From Spirochaetaceae bacterium (GTDB lineage Bacteria > Spirochaetota > Spirochaetia > Sphaerochaetales > Sphaerochaetaceae): a DNA stretch of 16,478 bases. Location of the stretch: assembly GCA_016649775.1 (NCBI GenBank), contig JAENWY010000022.1, positions 1 to 16,478 of the forward strand, in the 5' to 3' direction. A program made the position numbers and the translations under genes. How positions within the stretch are numbered: position 1 is the first letter of the stretch; each line of letters starts with the position of its first letter. Under the pieces are notes generated by a model. The model worked only from the letters and a program-made list of their open reading frames with translations. It had not been told where the DNA came from and ran no database searches. This document shows, piece after piece, positions 7,043 to 14,603 of the stretch.

Positions 7043-8239
7043 TTATCTTTTATTTTTTTTCTTTTCTAAAGCAGCTGAAATCCAATAAAGGAAAGAAGGA
7101 GCAATAAAGTTAGAAGAATATGTACCAACTACAATACCAAACATCATTTCAACTGCAAATAATCTGATACTTCCAGTTGCAAGAAGTGCTAATGGTAATA
7201 CAGCTAATACAGTTGTTAAACTTGATAAAATAGTACGAGATAATGTTTGAGTTACACTATGTTCAATTATTTCATTTATCTCTATGCCTTTCATCAAGCC
7301 ACGATTTTCACGTACTCTATCAAAAATAACGATTGTTGCATTTAACGAATAACCAATTATAGTCAATACTGCAGCAATTGTAGTACTTGATACTTCAAAT
7401 TTAAATAATGCAATAAATCCTAGTAGAATTAATACATCATGTGTTAATGCAATAATACTTGAAAGAGCATATGCAATTTTGAAACGAATCCAAACATAAA
7501 TTAGAATTAATACTAATGCAGCAAATACTGCTAAAATTGAGCCAGAAATCAATGAATTTGAGAACTTAGGACCAATAAAGTTACTTTCTAATACAACGAA
7601 TCCTTCAGCAGTGAACGCTTTTGCAAGGTCTCCATTAACTGATTTTTCCATCGAAGATTGAGTATCTCCTTCTTTTGTACCAATTCTTACTTGGAAAATC
7701 TGAGAATCAGAATTTCCAACAGTTTGAACTTGTACACCAGATAAATCGCTTAAAGCTGCTCTAACTACATCAATAGCTACTACTACTTCTCCAGACTTAC
7801 CTTCAAAGTTTAATGAAGTAATATCTTTATTAAGTGTTGCAGGAAAACCATAACCAGATAGTATTTTTCCTGTTGCTAATGAACCATTAACTACATTTAC
7901 ACTAACACCATCTACAGTTTCTAAAGCCTTAGCTAAATCAGCTGATGTTGGATATTCAATTGCACTGAATGTATTTTTAAAAGCACCAGCATCACTACGA
8001 GTTGTTATAGTGACAAAATTACTTTCTAATGCTATTTCAACAGCACTTGAACCGTTATATGTTACTTCAAGACCAACTGGAGCTACTTGAATACGTTGGC
8101 TCAAACCACTTTCGAAGTCAATACCAGTATTAAAACCACCACCAATTGTCATTGAAAAAACACTTATTAAGATCATTACAATTGAAACAGTTAGTGCAAT
8201 AAAACGTACTTTAATTACAGGAAGATTTTTCTTTGACAT
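7043..8239 (-). CDS. secF: Protein translocase subunit SecF
   Basis: Integral membrane partner of SecD that helps pull secreted proteins across the inner membrane using the proton motive force. It has 398 residues: one N-terminal membrane helix (~12-32), a long periplasmic region (~36-225) beginning with GIDFESG (39-45), then five helices with the conserved YSLNATIVIFDRVREN (297-312) in the fourth. It is about 75 residues longer than the E. coli protein because the periplasmic region is expanded. The start overlaps the secD stop by one base (TAATG), with GGAG 9 bases upstream. The C-terminus is short and lysine-rich. Confidence 0.95.
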   Translation of the reverse strand: MSKKNLPVIKVRFIALTVSIVMILISVFSMTIGGGFNTGIDFESGLSQRIQVAPVGLEVTYNGSSAVEIALESNFVTITTRSDAGAFKNTFSAIEYPTSADLAKALETVDGVSVNVVNGSLATGKILSGYGFPATLNKDITSLNFEGKSGEVVVAIDVVRAALSDLSGVQVQTVGNSDSQIFQVRIGTKEGDTQSSMEKSVNGDLAKAFTAEGFVVLESNFIGPKFSNSLISGSILAVFAALVLILIYVWIRFKIAYALSSIIALTHDVLILLGFIALFKFEVSSTTIAAVLTIIGYSLNATIVIFDRVRENRGLMKGIEINEIIEHSVTQTLSRTILSSLTTVLAVLPLALLATGSIRLFAVEMMFGIVVGTYSSNFIAPSFLYWISAALEKKKNKR

Positions 8240-9963
8240 TATTTTTTTCTCCTACCCATATGTAATTTTGCACCTTCTTTATCTGTAACTGTTGCATCAA
8301 AGATTAAGTGAGATACAAATAATGAAGTAAATAAGGAACTAATAATACCAATAGCTAATGTATTAGCAAAACCCTTAACACTACTTGAACCAAGTTGAGA
8401 TAGTACAATCGCTGCGATAATTGTGGTTATATTAGCATCCATAATTGTCCAGAAAGCTTTACCAAAACCAGCTCTAATTGAAGCCTGAGAGCTCTTCTTA
8501 AGTGCAAGTTCCTCTCTGATTCTTTCATAAATAATAACGTTAGCATCAACGGCCATACCTAAAGTTAATATAAGACCAGCAATAGAAGTTAATGTTAAAG
8601 TAAAGTGCAGTGCAGATAATACAGCAAGCATTATTACTAAGTTAAATATTAGAGCTAAATCGGCGACTAAACCACTTAAACCATAATATACAAACATGAA
8701 TAATACAACTAATGATAAACCAATAAGAATAGCTTTAAGACCAGCTGCTACAGCATCTTCACCAAGAGTAGCACCGACAGCCTGTTGACTTGATACAATC
8801 AATTCAATAGGAAGAGCTGCTGTTCTTAATACAATAGCTAAATCGGAAGCTTCTGTATTTGAGAATCCTGAGATTTGAACATCTTGTCTAATTGGTTCGT
8901 TAATTGTTGCTATAGATTTAACTTTACCATCCATTACAACAGCCATAGACTCACTTACATGAGTTGATGTGAATTTATAGAAAGCATCTCCACCAGCTGA
9001 ATCAAGATGGAAATTAACTACAGGTTGACCTGTAATACCATTTGTTCCAGTTTGAGCACTTTCTAAGTGAATACCATCAAGACCAACTTCACTATCTAAT
9101 ACAACAAATTGTTTCAATTCATCAATACCATATGAATCTTTTGTGTAATAACCTACAGCAACTTTACCAGCAGGCAAGAAATCAGGTTGTTGAATAGCAC
9201 CAGTTTCACTATAAGCTTCAGTTGGATTCTGTGTAAAGTAATCATTTAATTTAGTTGTTAATTCTTGATCTACAATTTGGAATAATAAAGAACCTTTTCC
9301 TTGTAAGAATGAATTAACTCTTTCAGGATCAGAGGCACCAGGGATTTCAATTAGAATTTGATTATCACCTTGTAATCTAATCTCAGGCTCACTTACACCA
9401 AATTGGTCAATTCTATTTTTTAGAATTTCAATATCTTGGTTAACTAAAGTTTTTAGTTCTGAAGATGAAATACTCTTTCCGACTTTCACTTCATATGCTG
9501 AAGTATCTGCATCTAAAAGAATACTCATACCACCTTTCAAATCAAGACCTAATTGTAATACATTATTACTTAAGTTCTTAACCTCAACAATGGTAGAACG
9601 ATAATGTTGTTCAATAGTATCAAACATATCTTTCTCAGTGTAGAATCCGGCACATAAAGTTTCAATATTCCAAGAAGGAACATTTTTCTTCATAGCTTTA
9701 TAGTTTGTCTTCGCATTTGCCTCAAGGTAAGTAAATTCAGCTGGTACCTCAGTACTAGCATCACTTACAACTAAATCCTTGATAGTACGAAGATCCCTGG
9801 TAGCCTGCCCACGGGCATACTCCCTAATTTGCTCATTTGAGCCACTTGCGAGATCTTTGGTTGCTTGAGGAACAGCTGTATACCACTTCATAGTAGGATA
9901 CAAGAAATAACCACACATCAAAAAAACCAAAAGAACTATGATCAGTCGATCACGTTTTTTCAT
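8239..9963 (-). CDS. secD: Protein translocase subunit SecD
   Basis: SecD, 574 residues, acts with SecF and YajC at the SecYEG channel. It has an N-terminal membrane helix (~6-22), a long periplasmic domain with LDLKGG (140-145), the SRIDQFG-type signature (here NRIDQFGVSEP, ~183-193), and a C-terminal six-helix bundle containing GMAVDANVIIYERIREE (~469-485). A spirochaete-like insertion rich in D, A and R follows the first helix. The ATG at 9963 is preferred over an upstream TTG at 9975 because GGAG sits 6 bases before it and the TTG itself overlaps this site. The order yajC-secD-secF, with 30 bases and then a one-base overlap, is the classic operon. Confidence 0.96.
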   Translation of the reverse strand: MKKRDRLIIVLLVFLMCGYFLYPTMKWYTAVPQATKDLASGSNEQIREYARGQATRDLRTIKDLVVSDASTEVPAEFTYLEANAKTNYKAMKKNVPSWNIETLCAGFYTEKDMFDTIEQHYRSTIVEVKNLSNNVLQLGLDLKGGMSILLDADTSAYEVKVGKSISSSELKTLVNQDIEILKNRIDQFGVSEPEIRLQGDNQILIEIPGASDPERVNSFLQGKGSLLFQIVDQELTTKLNDYFTQNPTEAYSETGAIQQPDFLPAGKVAVGYYTKDSYGIDELKQFVVLDSEVGLDGIHLESAQTGTNGITGQPVVNFHLDSAGGDAFYKFTSTHVSESMAVVMDGKVKSIATINEPIRQDVQISGFSNTEASDLAIVLRTAALPIELIVSSQQAVGATLGEDAVAAGLKAILIGLSLVVLFMFVYYGLSGLVADLALIFNLVIMLAVLSALHFTLTLTSIAGLILTLGMAVDANVIIYERIREELALKKSSQASIRAGFGKAFWTIMDANITTIIAAIVLSQLGSSSVKGFANTLAIGIISSLFTSLFVSHLIFDATVTDKEGAKLHMGRRKK

Positions 9964-9993
9964 AACTTTCTCCAATCGTAACGTTTGATAATA

Positions 9994-10437
9994 TTATTTA
10001 TTTTTTTTATCTGATTCATCTGTTGTTTCAACAGAAACTTCATCATCAGTTTCTTCTTTAGCCTCTATAGCTACCGCTTTAGATTTTTTCTTTGCTGAAG
10101 GTTTTACTGCGCCTTTCTTTGAAATAACTGTACTGATAGCACCCTTAGTAAACTCAATACGAGAATTATCATCTACTTTTACAACAACAGTTTTTTCACG
10201 TACAGCTACAACAGTACCATGGATACCACCAATTGTTACAACTTTGTCACCTTTTGCTACTGAATTAACCAGTGCTTTTGCATCTTTATCTTTCTTTCTT
10301 TGTGGACGAATGATAAGAAAATACATAATTACAATAATAAGGGCAAAAGTAATTAAAGAGGTAGCCATAGAGCCTGAAGTCCCAGCGCTAGATCCGGTAG
10401 TACCTAAAGTACCCAAAAGTGTTAACAATGAAATCAT
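9994..10437 (-). CDS. yajC: Sec translocon accessory subunit YajC
   Basis: A small single-span membrane protein of 147 residues. The helix is at about 25-43, followed by the family signature IIRPQRKKDK (42-51) and the conserved cytoplasmic GDKVVTIGGIHGTV (63-76). The last ~40 residues form a charged lysine/alanine then acidic tail (SAKKKSKAVAIEAKEE and onward), longer than in E. coli YajC (110 residues). The region before the helix is rich in G, S and T. GGAAGG lies 6 bases upstream of the ATG. It is the first gene of the yajC-secD-secF operon. Confidence 0.93.
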   Translation of the reverse strand: MISLLTLLGTLGTTGSSAGTSGSMATSLITFALIIVIMYFLIIRPQRKKDKDAKALVNSVAKGDKVVTIGGIHGTVVAVREKTVVVKVDDNSRIEFTKGAISTVISKKGAVKPSAKKKSKAVAIEAKEETDDEVSVETTDESDKKNK

Positions 10438-10512
10438 GTTAGACCTTCCTTTTATAATTCAAAATTAACCAAAAGATTAATTTCAACTAAAATATTCCTA
10501 AAAATTAGGTAA

Positions 10513-10528
10513 AGTGAAATAATTCACT
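10513..10528 (-). promoter_or_regulatory. Rex-operator-like palindrome upstream of yajC
   Basis: A perfect palindrome AGTGAA-N4-TTCACT whose 14-base core GTGAAATAATTCAC matches the core of the known Rex operator (TTGTGAAWWWWTTCACAA); the two outer bases on each side do not match. It overlaps a possible -10 (AATTAT, 10524-10519) that pairs with TTGATA (10547-10542) at 17 bases. A second short palindrome, TTGATA-GTT-TATCAA (10533-10547), adjoins it. Rex binding is an inference from sequence similarity only. Confidence 0.4.
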
Positions 10529-10555
10529 CTATTTGATAGTTTATCAATGAAATTT

Positions 10556-10585
10556 AAAATACCATGTAAGACTAGAGATAGTCAA
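10556..10585 (-). promoter_or_regulatory. Candidate promoter of yajC-secD-secF
   Basis: On the minus strand TTGACT (10585-10580) is followed after 18 bases by TATTTT (10561-10556). The -35 is good and the -10 moderate. It would give a leader of about 110 bases containing the two palindromes at 10513-10547. Confidence 0.45.
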
Positions 10586-10625
10586 GAAATACTTTTTTAT
10601 ATCCTAGATAAATGGCTAAAATCAC

Positions 10626-10652
10626 AAAAAGGACTTCGAATAAACGAAGCCC
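10626..10652 (-). terminator. Terminator of groEL
   Basis: On the minus strand, GGGCTTCG and CGAAGTCC form an 8-bp stem (one G-T pair) around a 6-base loop TTTATT, followed at once by TTTTT. It lies about 30 bases after the groEL stop and separates groEL from yajC. Confidence 0.85.
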
Positions 10653-10679
10653 CATGATTTAAACAGGCCTAAATGATGG

Positions 10680-12314
10680 TTACATCATTCCTCCCATTCC
10701 TCCCATTCCTTGACCACCAGCAGGTGAATCATTAGATGGAATATCAGTAATAGCACATTCTGTAGTTAAAATTAACTGTGCAATAGATGCTGCATTTTGC
10801 AAAGCACAACGAGTAACTTTCATAGGATCAAGAATACCATGCTCTACCATATTTACCCATTCCATTGCAGAAGCATCAAAACCAATGCCTTTTTCACTAT
10901 GTTTACATTTGTCAGCAATTATTGAACCATCAAGTCCAGCATTCTGTGCAATTTGTCTCATTGGTTCTTCTAGAGCACGACGAACAATTTTATAACCAAT
11001 TCTTTCATCTTCACTCATTCCACTAAAGTCTTTATTATCTAGAGCAATAATAGATTGAACTAGAGCTACACCACCACCAGGGATAACACCCTCTTCAATA
11101 GCAGCACGAGTTGCACTTAATGCATCTTCAACTCTGTGTTTCTTTTCTTTTAATTCGGTTTCAGTTGCAGCACCAACATTAACAACAGCTACACCACCTG
11201 CAAGTTTTGCAAGTCTTTCTTGTAGTTTTTCTTTATCATAGTCACTTGTAGATTCCATGATTTGAGCTTTAATTTGAGCAGTTCTATCTTCAATATCGCT
11301 CTTTTTACCAGCTCCGTTAATAATAGTTGTGTTTTCTTTACCAACTTTAACGCTCTTAGCTCTGCCTAGCATTGTTAAATCTGCATTTTCTAAGGTTAGT
11401 CCAATTTCTTCACTAATTAATTGTCCACCAGTAAGAATAGCAATATCTTCAAGCATTGCTTTACGTCTATCTCCAAAACCAGGAGCTTTAACAGCAACAA
11501 CATTTAAAATACCACGAACACTGTTAACTACAAGTGTAGCCAATGCTTCTGATTCAACATCTTCAGCAATAATTAATAAAGGTTTATTTGTTTGAGCTAT
11601 TTTCTCTAGAACTGGAAGTAATTCTTTCATGTTTGAAATTTTCTTATCATAAACAAGAATGAATGGATCTTCTAAAATTGAAGTCATTGTTTCTCTGTTG
11701 TTACAGAAATAAGCACTTAAATAACCTCTATCAAATTGCATACCTTCAACAAAGTCAGTTGTTGTTTCAAAAGTTTTTGACTCTTCAACTGTGATAACAC
11801 CATCTTTACCAACTTTTTCCATTGCATTAGAGATTTCATCACCAATTGTTCTATCGTTGTTTGCACTGATAGTAGCAACTTGAGCAATTTCTTCTTTATC
11901 TTTTATAGCTTTAGACATTTTGCTAATTTCTTTAATAGCATCTGCAACAGCTATATCAATACCACGACGAATACCCATTGGATTAACACCAGAAGCTACA
12001 CTCTTCATACCTTCTTTGATAATTGACCAAGCAAGAACAGTCGCTGTTGTGGTACCGTCACCTGCAACATCATTAGTTTTTGTAGCTACTTCTTTAAGAA
12101 GTTGTGCACCCATATTTTCAAAGGGATCTTCTAACTCAATTTCACGTGCTACTGATACACCGTCTTTTGTAACAGTTGGAGCACCAAACTTTTTGTCTAA
12201 TAAAACTAATCTGCCCTTAGGGCCTAATGTAGTCATTACTGCGCGAGAAATCTTCTCAACACCATTTACTAAAGATTTTCGTGATTCTTCACCAAATTGT
12301 AGCTGTTTTGCCAT
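10680..12314 (-). CDS. groEL: Chaperonin GroEL (60 kDa)
   Basis: Complete 544-residue group I chaperonin, which folds proteins in the cytoplasm as a double heptameric ring with GroES. ATP-site motifs are present: LGPKGR (30-35), KDG (50-52) and GDGTTT (85-90); GGGVAL lies in the C-terminal equatorial domain. The protein ends in the usual GGM-rich tail (GGQGMGGMGGMM). A ribosome binding site GAGAGGA precedes the ATG. No groES gene lies on either side: the upstream neighbour encodes a DUF92 membrane protein and the downstream neighbour is yajC, each separated by a hairpin. groEL is therefore probably a single-gene unit and groES lies elsewhere. No CIRCE repeat (TTAGCACTC/GAGTGCTAA) is seen upstream, so HrcA control is not indicated. 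Confidence 0.98.
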   Translation of the reverse strand: MAKQLQFGEESRKSLVNGVEKISRAVMTTLGPKGRLVLLDKKFGAPTVTKDGVSVAREIELEDPFENMGAQLLKEVATKTNDVAGDGTTTATVLAWSIIKEGMKSVASGVNPMGIRRGIDIAVADAIKEISKMSKAIKDKEEIAQVATISANNDRTIGDEISNAMEKVGKDGVITVEESKTFETTTDFVEGMQFDRGYLSAYFCNNRETMTSILEDPFILVYDKKISNMKELLPVLEKIAQTNKPLLIIAEDVESEALATLVVNSVRGILNVVAVKAPGFGDRRKAMLEDIAILTGGQLISEEIGLTLENADLTMLGRAKSVKVGKENTTIINGAGKKSDIEDRTAQIKAQIMESTSDYDKEKLQERLAKLAGGVAVVNVGAATETELKEKKHRVEDALSATRAAIEEGVIPGGGVALVQSIIALDNKDFSGMSEDERIGYKIVRRALEEPMRQIAQNAGLDGSIIADKCKHSEKGIGFDASAMEWVNMVEHGILDPMKVTRCALQNAASIAQLILTTECAITDIPSNDSPAGGQGMGGMGGMM

Positions 12315-12372
12315 TATTTTAAATCCTCTCTTTAAATATTTTAATAAATATTATTTATCTTTTTTTATAATT

Positions 12373-12392
12373 AAAAGGGGAAAACCCCTTTT
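12373..12392 (-). terminator. A4G4 hairpin between the DUF92 gene and groEL
   Basis: A perfect 8-bp inverted repeat AAAAGGGG/CCCCTTTT with a 4-base loop, symmetric and thus potentially active on both strands. It lies about 70 bases after the DUF92 stop and is the likely terminator of that operon. A weaker 6-bp hairpin (CTAAGG/CCTTAG, 12419-12435) lies between. If the candidate groEL promoter is real, this hairpin would instead stand at the 5' end of the groEL message. Confidence 0.55.
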
Positions 12393-12399
12393 GTAATAA

Positions 12400-12428
12400 A
12401 AAATACTAACAAATTAAGCTAAGGGCAA
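12400..12428 (-). promoter_or_regulatory. Candidate groEL promoter
   Basis: On the minus strand TTGCCC (12428-12423) and TATTTT (12405-12400) are 17 bases apart; each matches four of six consensus positions. It is the best pair I see in the 149-base gap upstream of groEL, but it is weak for a highly expressed chaperonin. Confidence 0.35.
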
Positions 12429-12463
12429 GCCTTAGTAAATAATTTTCTTTACTTTGTTTTTAT

Positions 12464-13348
12464 CTATAATATAAGTGATGAAATTAATAAAGCAAATATT
12501 ACACTAAATAAATTGCTAAAAAAATTAACTTTATCATTATCAAAAAAGGCATTTCCTTTAACAAGAGGAAGTGCATGACCTTCTTCATTATGAGATTTCT
12601 CAGTTAGTTTATCAGTTTGATTATCATAATAATGAGCTTGTATGGAAGCTCCTAATAAACTATCTACCATACATCCTGAAAATCCAGCTACTGTCACTAT
12701 AAAAAAATATGTTATTGTTGTTATTCCTGTTGTAAAAAAACAAGTATACCAAATCATTGCAGTTATAAGAACAGCAACAAAACCCCCGAGAGTTCCCTCA
12801 TAGGATACTCCTCCGGAAAGGCCGCTTTTTTGTGGAATTCCTGTAATTATTGATACTGTTTTACCATTAAATAACATTCCAACTTCTCCAGAAGCCGTAT
12901 CACAAACAGCCTCACTTACAGAAGCTCCAAATATAATTAGTATTATAATAGAAGGTTGTAATATATAAATAAATGCTAAAACAAAAACAATTCCAGCATT
13001 AGCAAATACCTGAGCAGCATCTCTTTGATTTCCTTTCTCTTGAATTTCCTCTGCTTCTTGATATATTTTATTATTTTCATTTATTTTTGAAAGCACACCT
13101 GCTGCAACAATAAAAAAGATATAGACAAGTAAGCCCCCTGTACCGAAGGCAAGCGTTACAATAGTCCCAAATACAGCAGCTAAAATAGCTCCAGAAATAG
13201 TTAATTGTTTTGTTTTGTAGGAAATAATAGCAATTAGAACTAGAATAAATACTATAATTAGATAAAAATAGGGAAGCTTAACTATATAAGAATCCAAAAG
13301 ACCATTAATTGAATTTAGAGAACCGGCTTTCATTAAATTATCTATCAT
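12464..13348 (-). CDS. DUF92 / VTE6-like membrane protein (putative isoprenyl-phosphate kinase)
   Basis: A 294-residue polytopic membrane protein of the DUF92 family, whose plant and cyanobacterial members (VTE6) phosphorylate phytyl phosphate to phytyl diphosphate. Family motifs appear in order: QRDAAQVFANAG (108-119), CDTASGEVG (149-157), GGVSYEGTLGG (179-189), DSLLGASIQ (229-237) and a C-terminal FDNDKVNFFSN (269-279). Hydrophobic segments lie at about 27-45, 50-85, 115-145, 188-222 and 277-294. The first aspartate of the second motif is preceded by cysteine (CDT) where ADT is usual. Its ATG overlaps the upstream kinase stop by 4 bases, indicating coupling. The natural substrate in this organism is unknown; an isoprenyl monophosphate is inferred. 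Confidence 0.85.
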   Translation of the reverse strand: MIDNLMKAGSLNSINGLLDSYIVKLPYFYLIIVFILVLIAIISYKTKQLTISGAILAAVFGTIVTLAFGTGGLLVYIFFIVAAGVLSKINENNKIYQEAEEIQEKGNQRDAAQVFANAGIVFVLAFIYILQPSIIILIIFGASVSEAVCDTASGEVGMLFNGKTVSIITGIPQKSGLSGGVSYEGTLGGFVAVLITAMIWYTCFFTTGITTITYFFIVTVAGFSGCMVDSLLGASIQAHYYDNQTDKLTEKSHNEEGHALPLVKGNAFFDNDKVNFFSNLFSVIFALLISSLIL

Positions 13349-14016
13349 ATCAATACATTAGCAATTAAAGCAATAAATATAGGAACACTAAGATTATCAA
13401 AATTTTTAGGTGTTATTAATTCAATAATTGCACCACTTATTCCTATGATAATAGATATAAGTACAATTGAAGAAATGGCTAAATCGGTAGAAAGTAATAA
13501 AGTAATTAAAGAAACAAAATTACAAATAATTGCCATAGCTATTGTTCCAATATAAGTTTTATCACCAGTTCGTTTAGAAATTTTTCTTTTACCCCACTTT
13601 AAACCAATTAGAGCGGCAAAGCCATCTCCATATCCCATAGACAATGCTCCGATAGTACCTGCAGTATAGGATAGAATATTAATGGAACATAAGTAAATCA
13701 GTATCAAAAAAGATAATGGAAAATAAACTAACCCAATATTTCGACGGCTACTTGCAAAACCAAATTTATATCCACTATCTGGTTTAAAAACAAAAATTGA
13801 ATTAACAAAAATAAAGATTATTGGGGCAATTAACGCTATATTAGGATTTTTAATATAGAATAAATTAAATAACCACCAGTTGGAAACTGTGATATGTACA
13901 ATTTTTCTTAACATTTCATCACTAAGATTTGTTCTCTTTTTAAGAACCATTACTATAAAAAGTACTAAAGCAATCATTAAAATTGCTATAATTAAACCTA
14001 AAACATCTTTATCCAT
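13345..14016 (-). CDS. Phytol/dolichol kinase-like (VTE5/SEC59 family) membrane protein
   Basis: A 223-residue membrane protein related to the CTP-using polyprenol, phytol and diacylglycerol kinases and, more distantly, to phosphatidate cytidylyltransferase. Motifs: RKIVHI (37-42), MGYGDGFAALIG (127-138), GDKTYIGT (151-158) and ELITPKNFDNLSVPI (199-213). About six or seven membrane segments are visible. The likely reaction is phosphorylation of a lipid alcohol. Directly downstream and overlapping by 4 bases is the DUF92/VTE6-like gene, matching the plant pair that converts phytol to phytyl diphosphate in two steps. The start ATG has AGG only one base before it, poor spacing for a ribosome binding site, so expression may be low or the start may lie elsewhere, such as M14. 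Confidence 0.82.
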   Translation of the reverse strand: MDKDVLGLIIAILMIALVLFIVMVLKKRTNLSDEMLRKIVHITVSNWWLFNLFYIKNPNIALIAPIIFIFVNSIFVFKPDSGYKFGFASSRRNIGLVYFPLSFLILIYLCSINILSYTAGTIGALSMGYGDGFAALIGLKWGKRKISKRTGDKTYIGTIAMAIICNFVSLITLLLSTDLAISSIVLISIIIGISGAIIELITPKNFDNLSVPIFIALIANVLI

Positions 14017-14079
14017 ACCTGAATAATGAAATAAAAACGAATTTTTATCAAGTAGTATAAATTAATATGCTTTACATTA

Positions 14080-14108
14080 TTGACAACAAGTAGAGGACAT
14101 AGTATTAT
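14080..14108 (+). promoter_or_regulatory. Promoter of the first RRM gene
   Basis: A perfect -35 TTGACA (14080-14085), 17-base spacer and TATTAT -10 (14103-14108). This is the strongest promoter seen in the window and predicts a start near 14115 and a leader of about 140 bases. Confidence 0.8.
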
Positions 14109-14110
14109 TC

Positions 14111-14131
14111 AATTGCTTCTAAGTAGCAATT
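14111..14131 (+). promoter_or_regulatory. Inverted repeat across the predicted transcription start
   Basis: AATTGCT and AGCAATT form perfect 7-base arms around a 7-base centre. It spans the predicted +1, so a DNA operator is more likely than an RNA hairpin. The same repeat recurs at the same distance from the -35 in the second copy (15852-15872). Confidence 0.5.
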
Positions 14132-14256
14132 ACTATTCTCTCCCTCTTTATTCCTTTCGGCAATGTGTTGGAACCCTTAAGATTAATAGAAAATAGATTC
14201 TTTAGTTATCGCACAATACTATTTCAAGCAAATTAATTTTCAAAGGATGTCCAAAC
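14132..14256 (+). promoter_or_regulatory. Conserved 5' leader of the first RRM gene
   Basis: A leader that is nearly identical, apart from small indels and substitutions, to the leader of the second RRM gene. It includes a conserved CCTTTCGGCAATGTGTT segment (from 14153). TCCTTT (14152-14157) is complementary to the Shine-Dalgarno sequence AAAGGA (14242-14247), which would allow a pairing that hides the ribosome binding site. RRM genes with conserved leaders are known to be cold-regulated in cyanobacteria; whether that holds here is inference. Confidence 0.5.
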
Positions 14257-14538
14257 ATGGCAAAAAAACTTTATGTAGGTAACTTAAGTTACAACACAAC
14301 AGAAGATGGTCTAAGTGACCTATTCGCTCAATTCGGTACTGTAAACAGTGCAAATATCATCATCGACAGAGAAACTCGTCGTTCAAAAGGCTTTGCTTTT
14401 ATTGAATTAGATGAAGATGATGCTGCAGATGCAGCTATTTCTCAATTAGATGGTCAAGAATATGATGGTCGTAACCTACGTGTTAACGAAGCAACTTCAA
14501 AACCAAGAAACAATGACCGTGGTGGTTATAGAAGATAA
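14257..14538 (+). CDS. RRM-type RNA-binding protein, copy 1
   Basis: A 93-residue single RNA recognition motif protein. RNP2 is LYVGNL (5-10) and RNP1 is KGFAFIEL (44-51), with the aromatic residues Y6, F46 and F48 that stack on RNA bases. The last ~13 residues form a short basic tail rich in R, N and G (KPRNNDRGGYRR). The fold covers residues 3-78. Proteins of this type in cyanobacteria and spirochaetes bind single-stranded RNA and are often induced by cold, acting as RNA chaperones. Codon use is richer in C-ending codons (AAC, ATC, GAC) than the minus-strand genes, consistent with high expression. It is monocistronic, with its own strong promoter, long leader and terminator. It differs from the second copy at seven positions. 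Confidence 0.95.
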   Translation: MAKKLYVGNLSYNTTEDGLSDLFAQFGTVNSANIIIDRETRRSKGFAFIELDEDDAADAAISQLDGQEYDGRNLRVNEATSKPRNNDRGGYRR

Positions 14539-14603
14539 TTTTCTTCAATTAACATCCAACACACTATAGAGCATAAAGGCATCTAAAATGCAAATGTCTC
14601 AGC

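Noticed and set aside
9964..9975. TTG start for SecD four codons upstream
   Set aside because: The TTG overlaps the ribosome binding site that serves the ATG at 9963 with ideal spacing.
11920..12396. Plus-strand open frame of 158 codons antisense to groEL
   Set aside because: It is a shadow of the strongly conserved groEL sequence, without a start signal or a protein-like composition.
14017..14079. Minus-strand promoter for the kinase-DUF92 operon (TTGTCA with TATACT)
   Set aside because: The hexamers are 21 bases apart, too far for a normal promoter; no better pair was found, so none is annotated.
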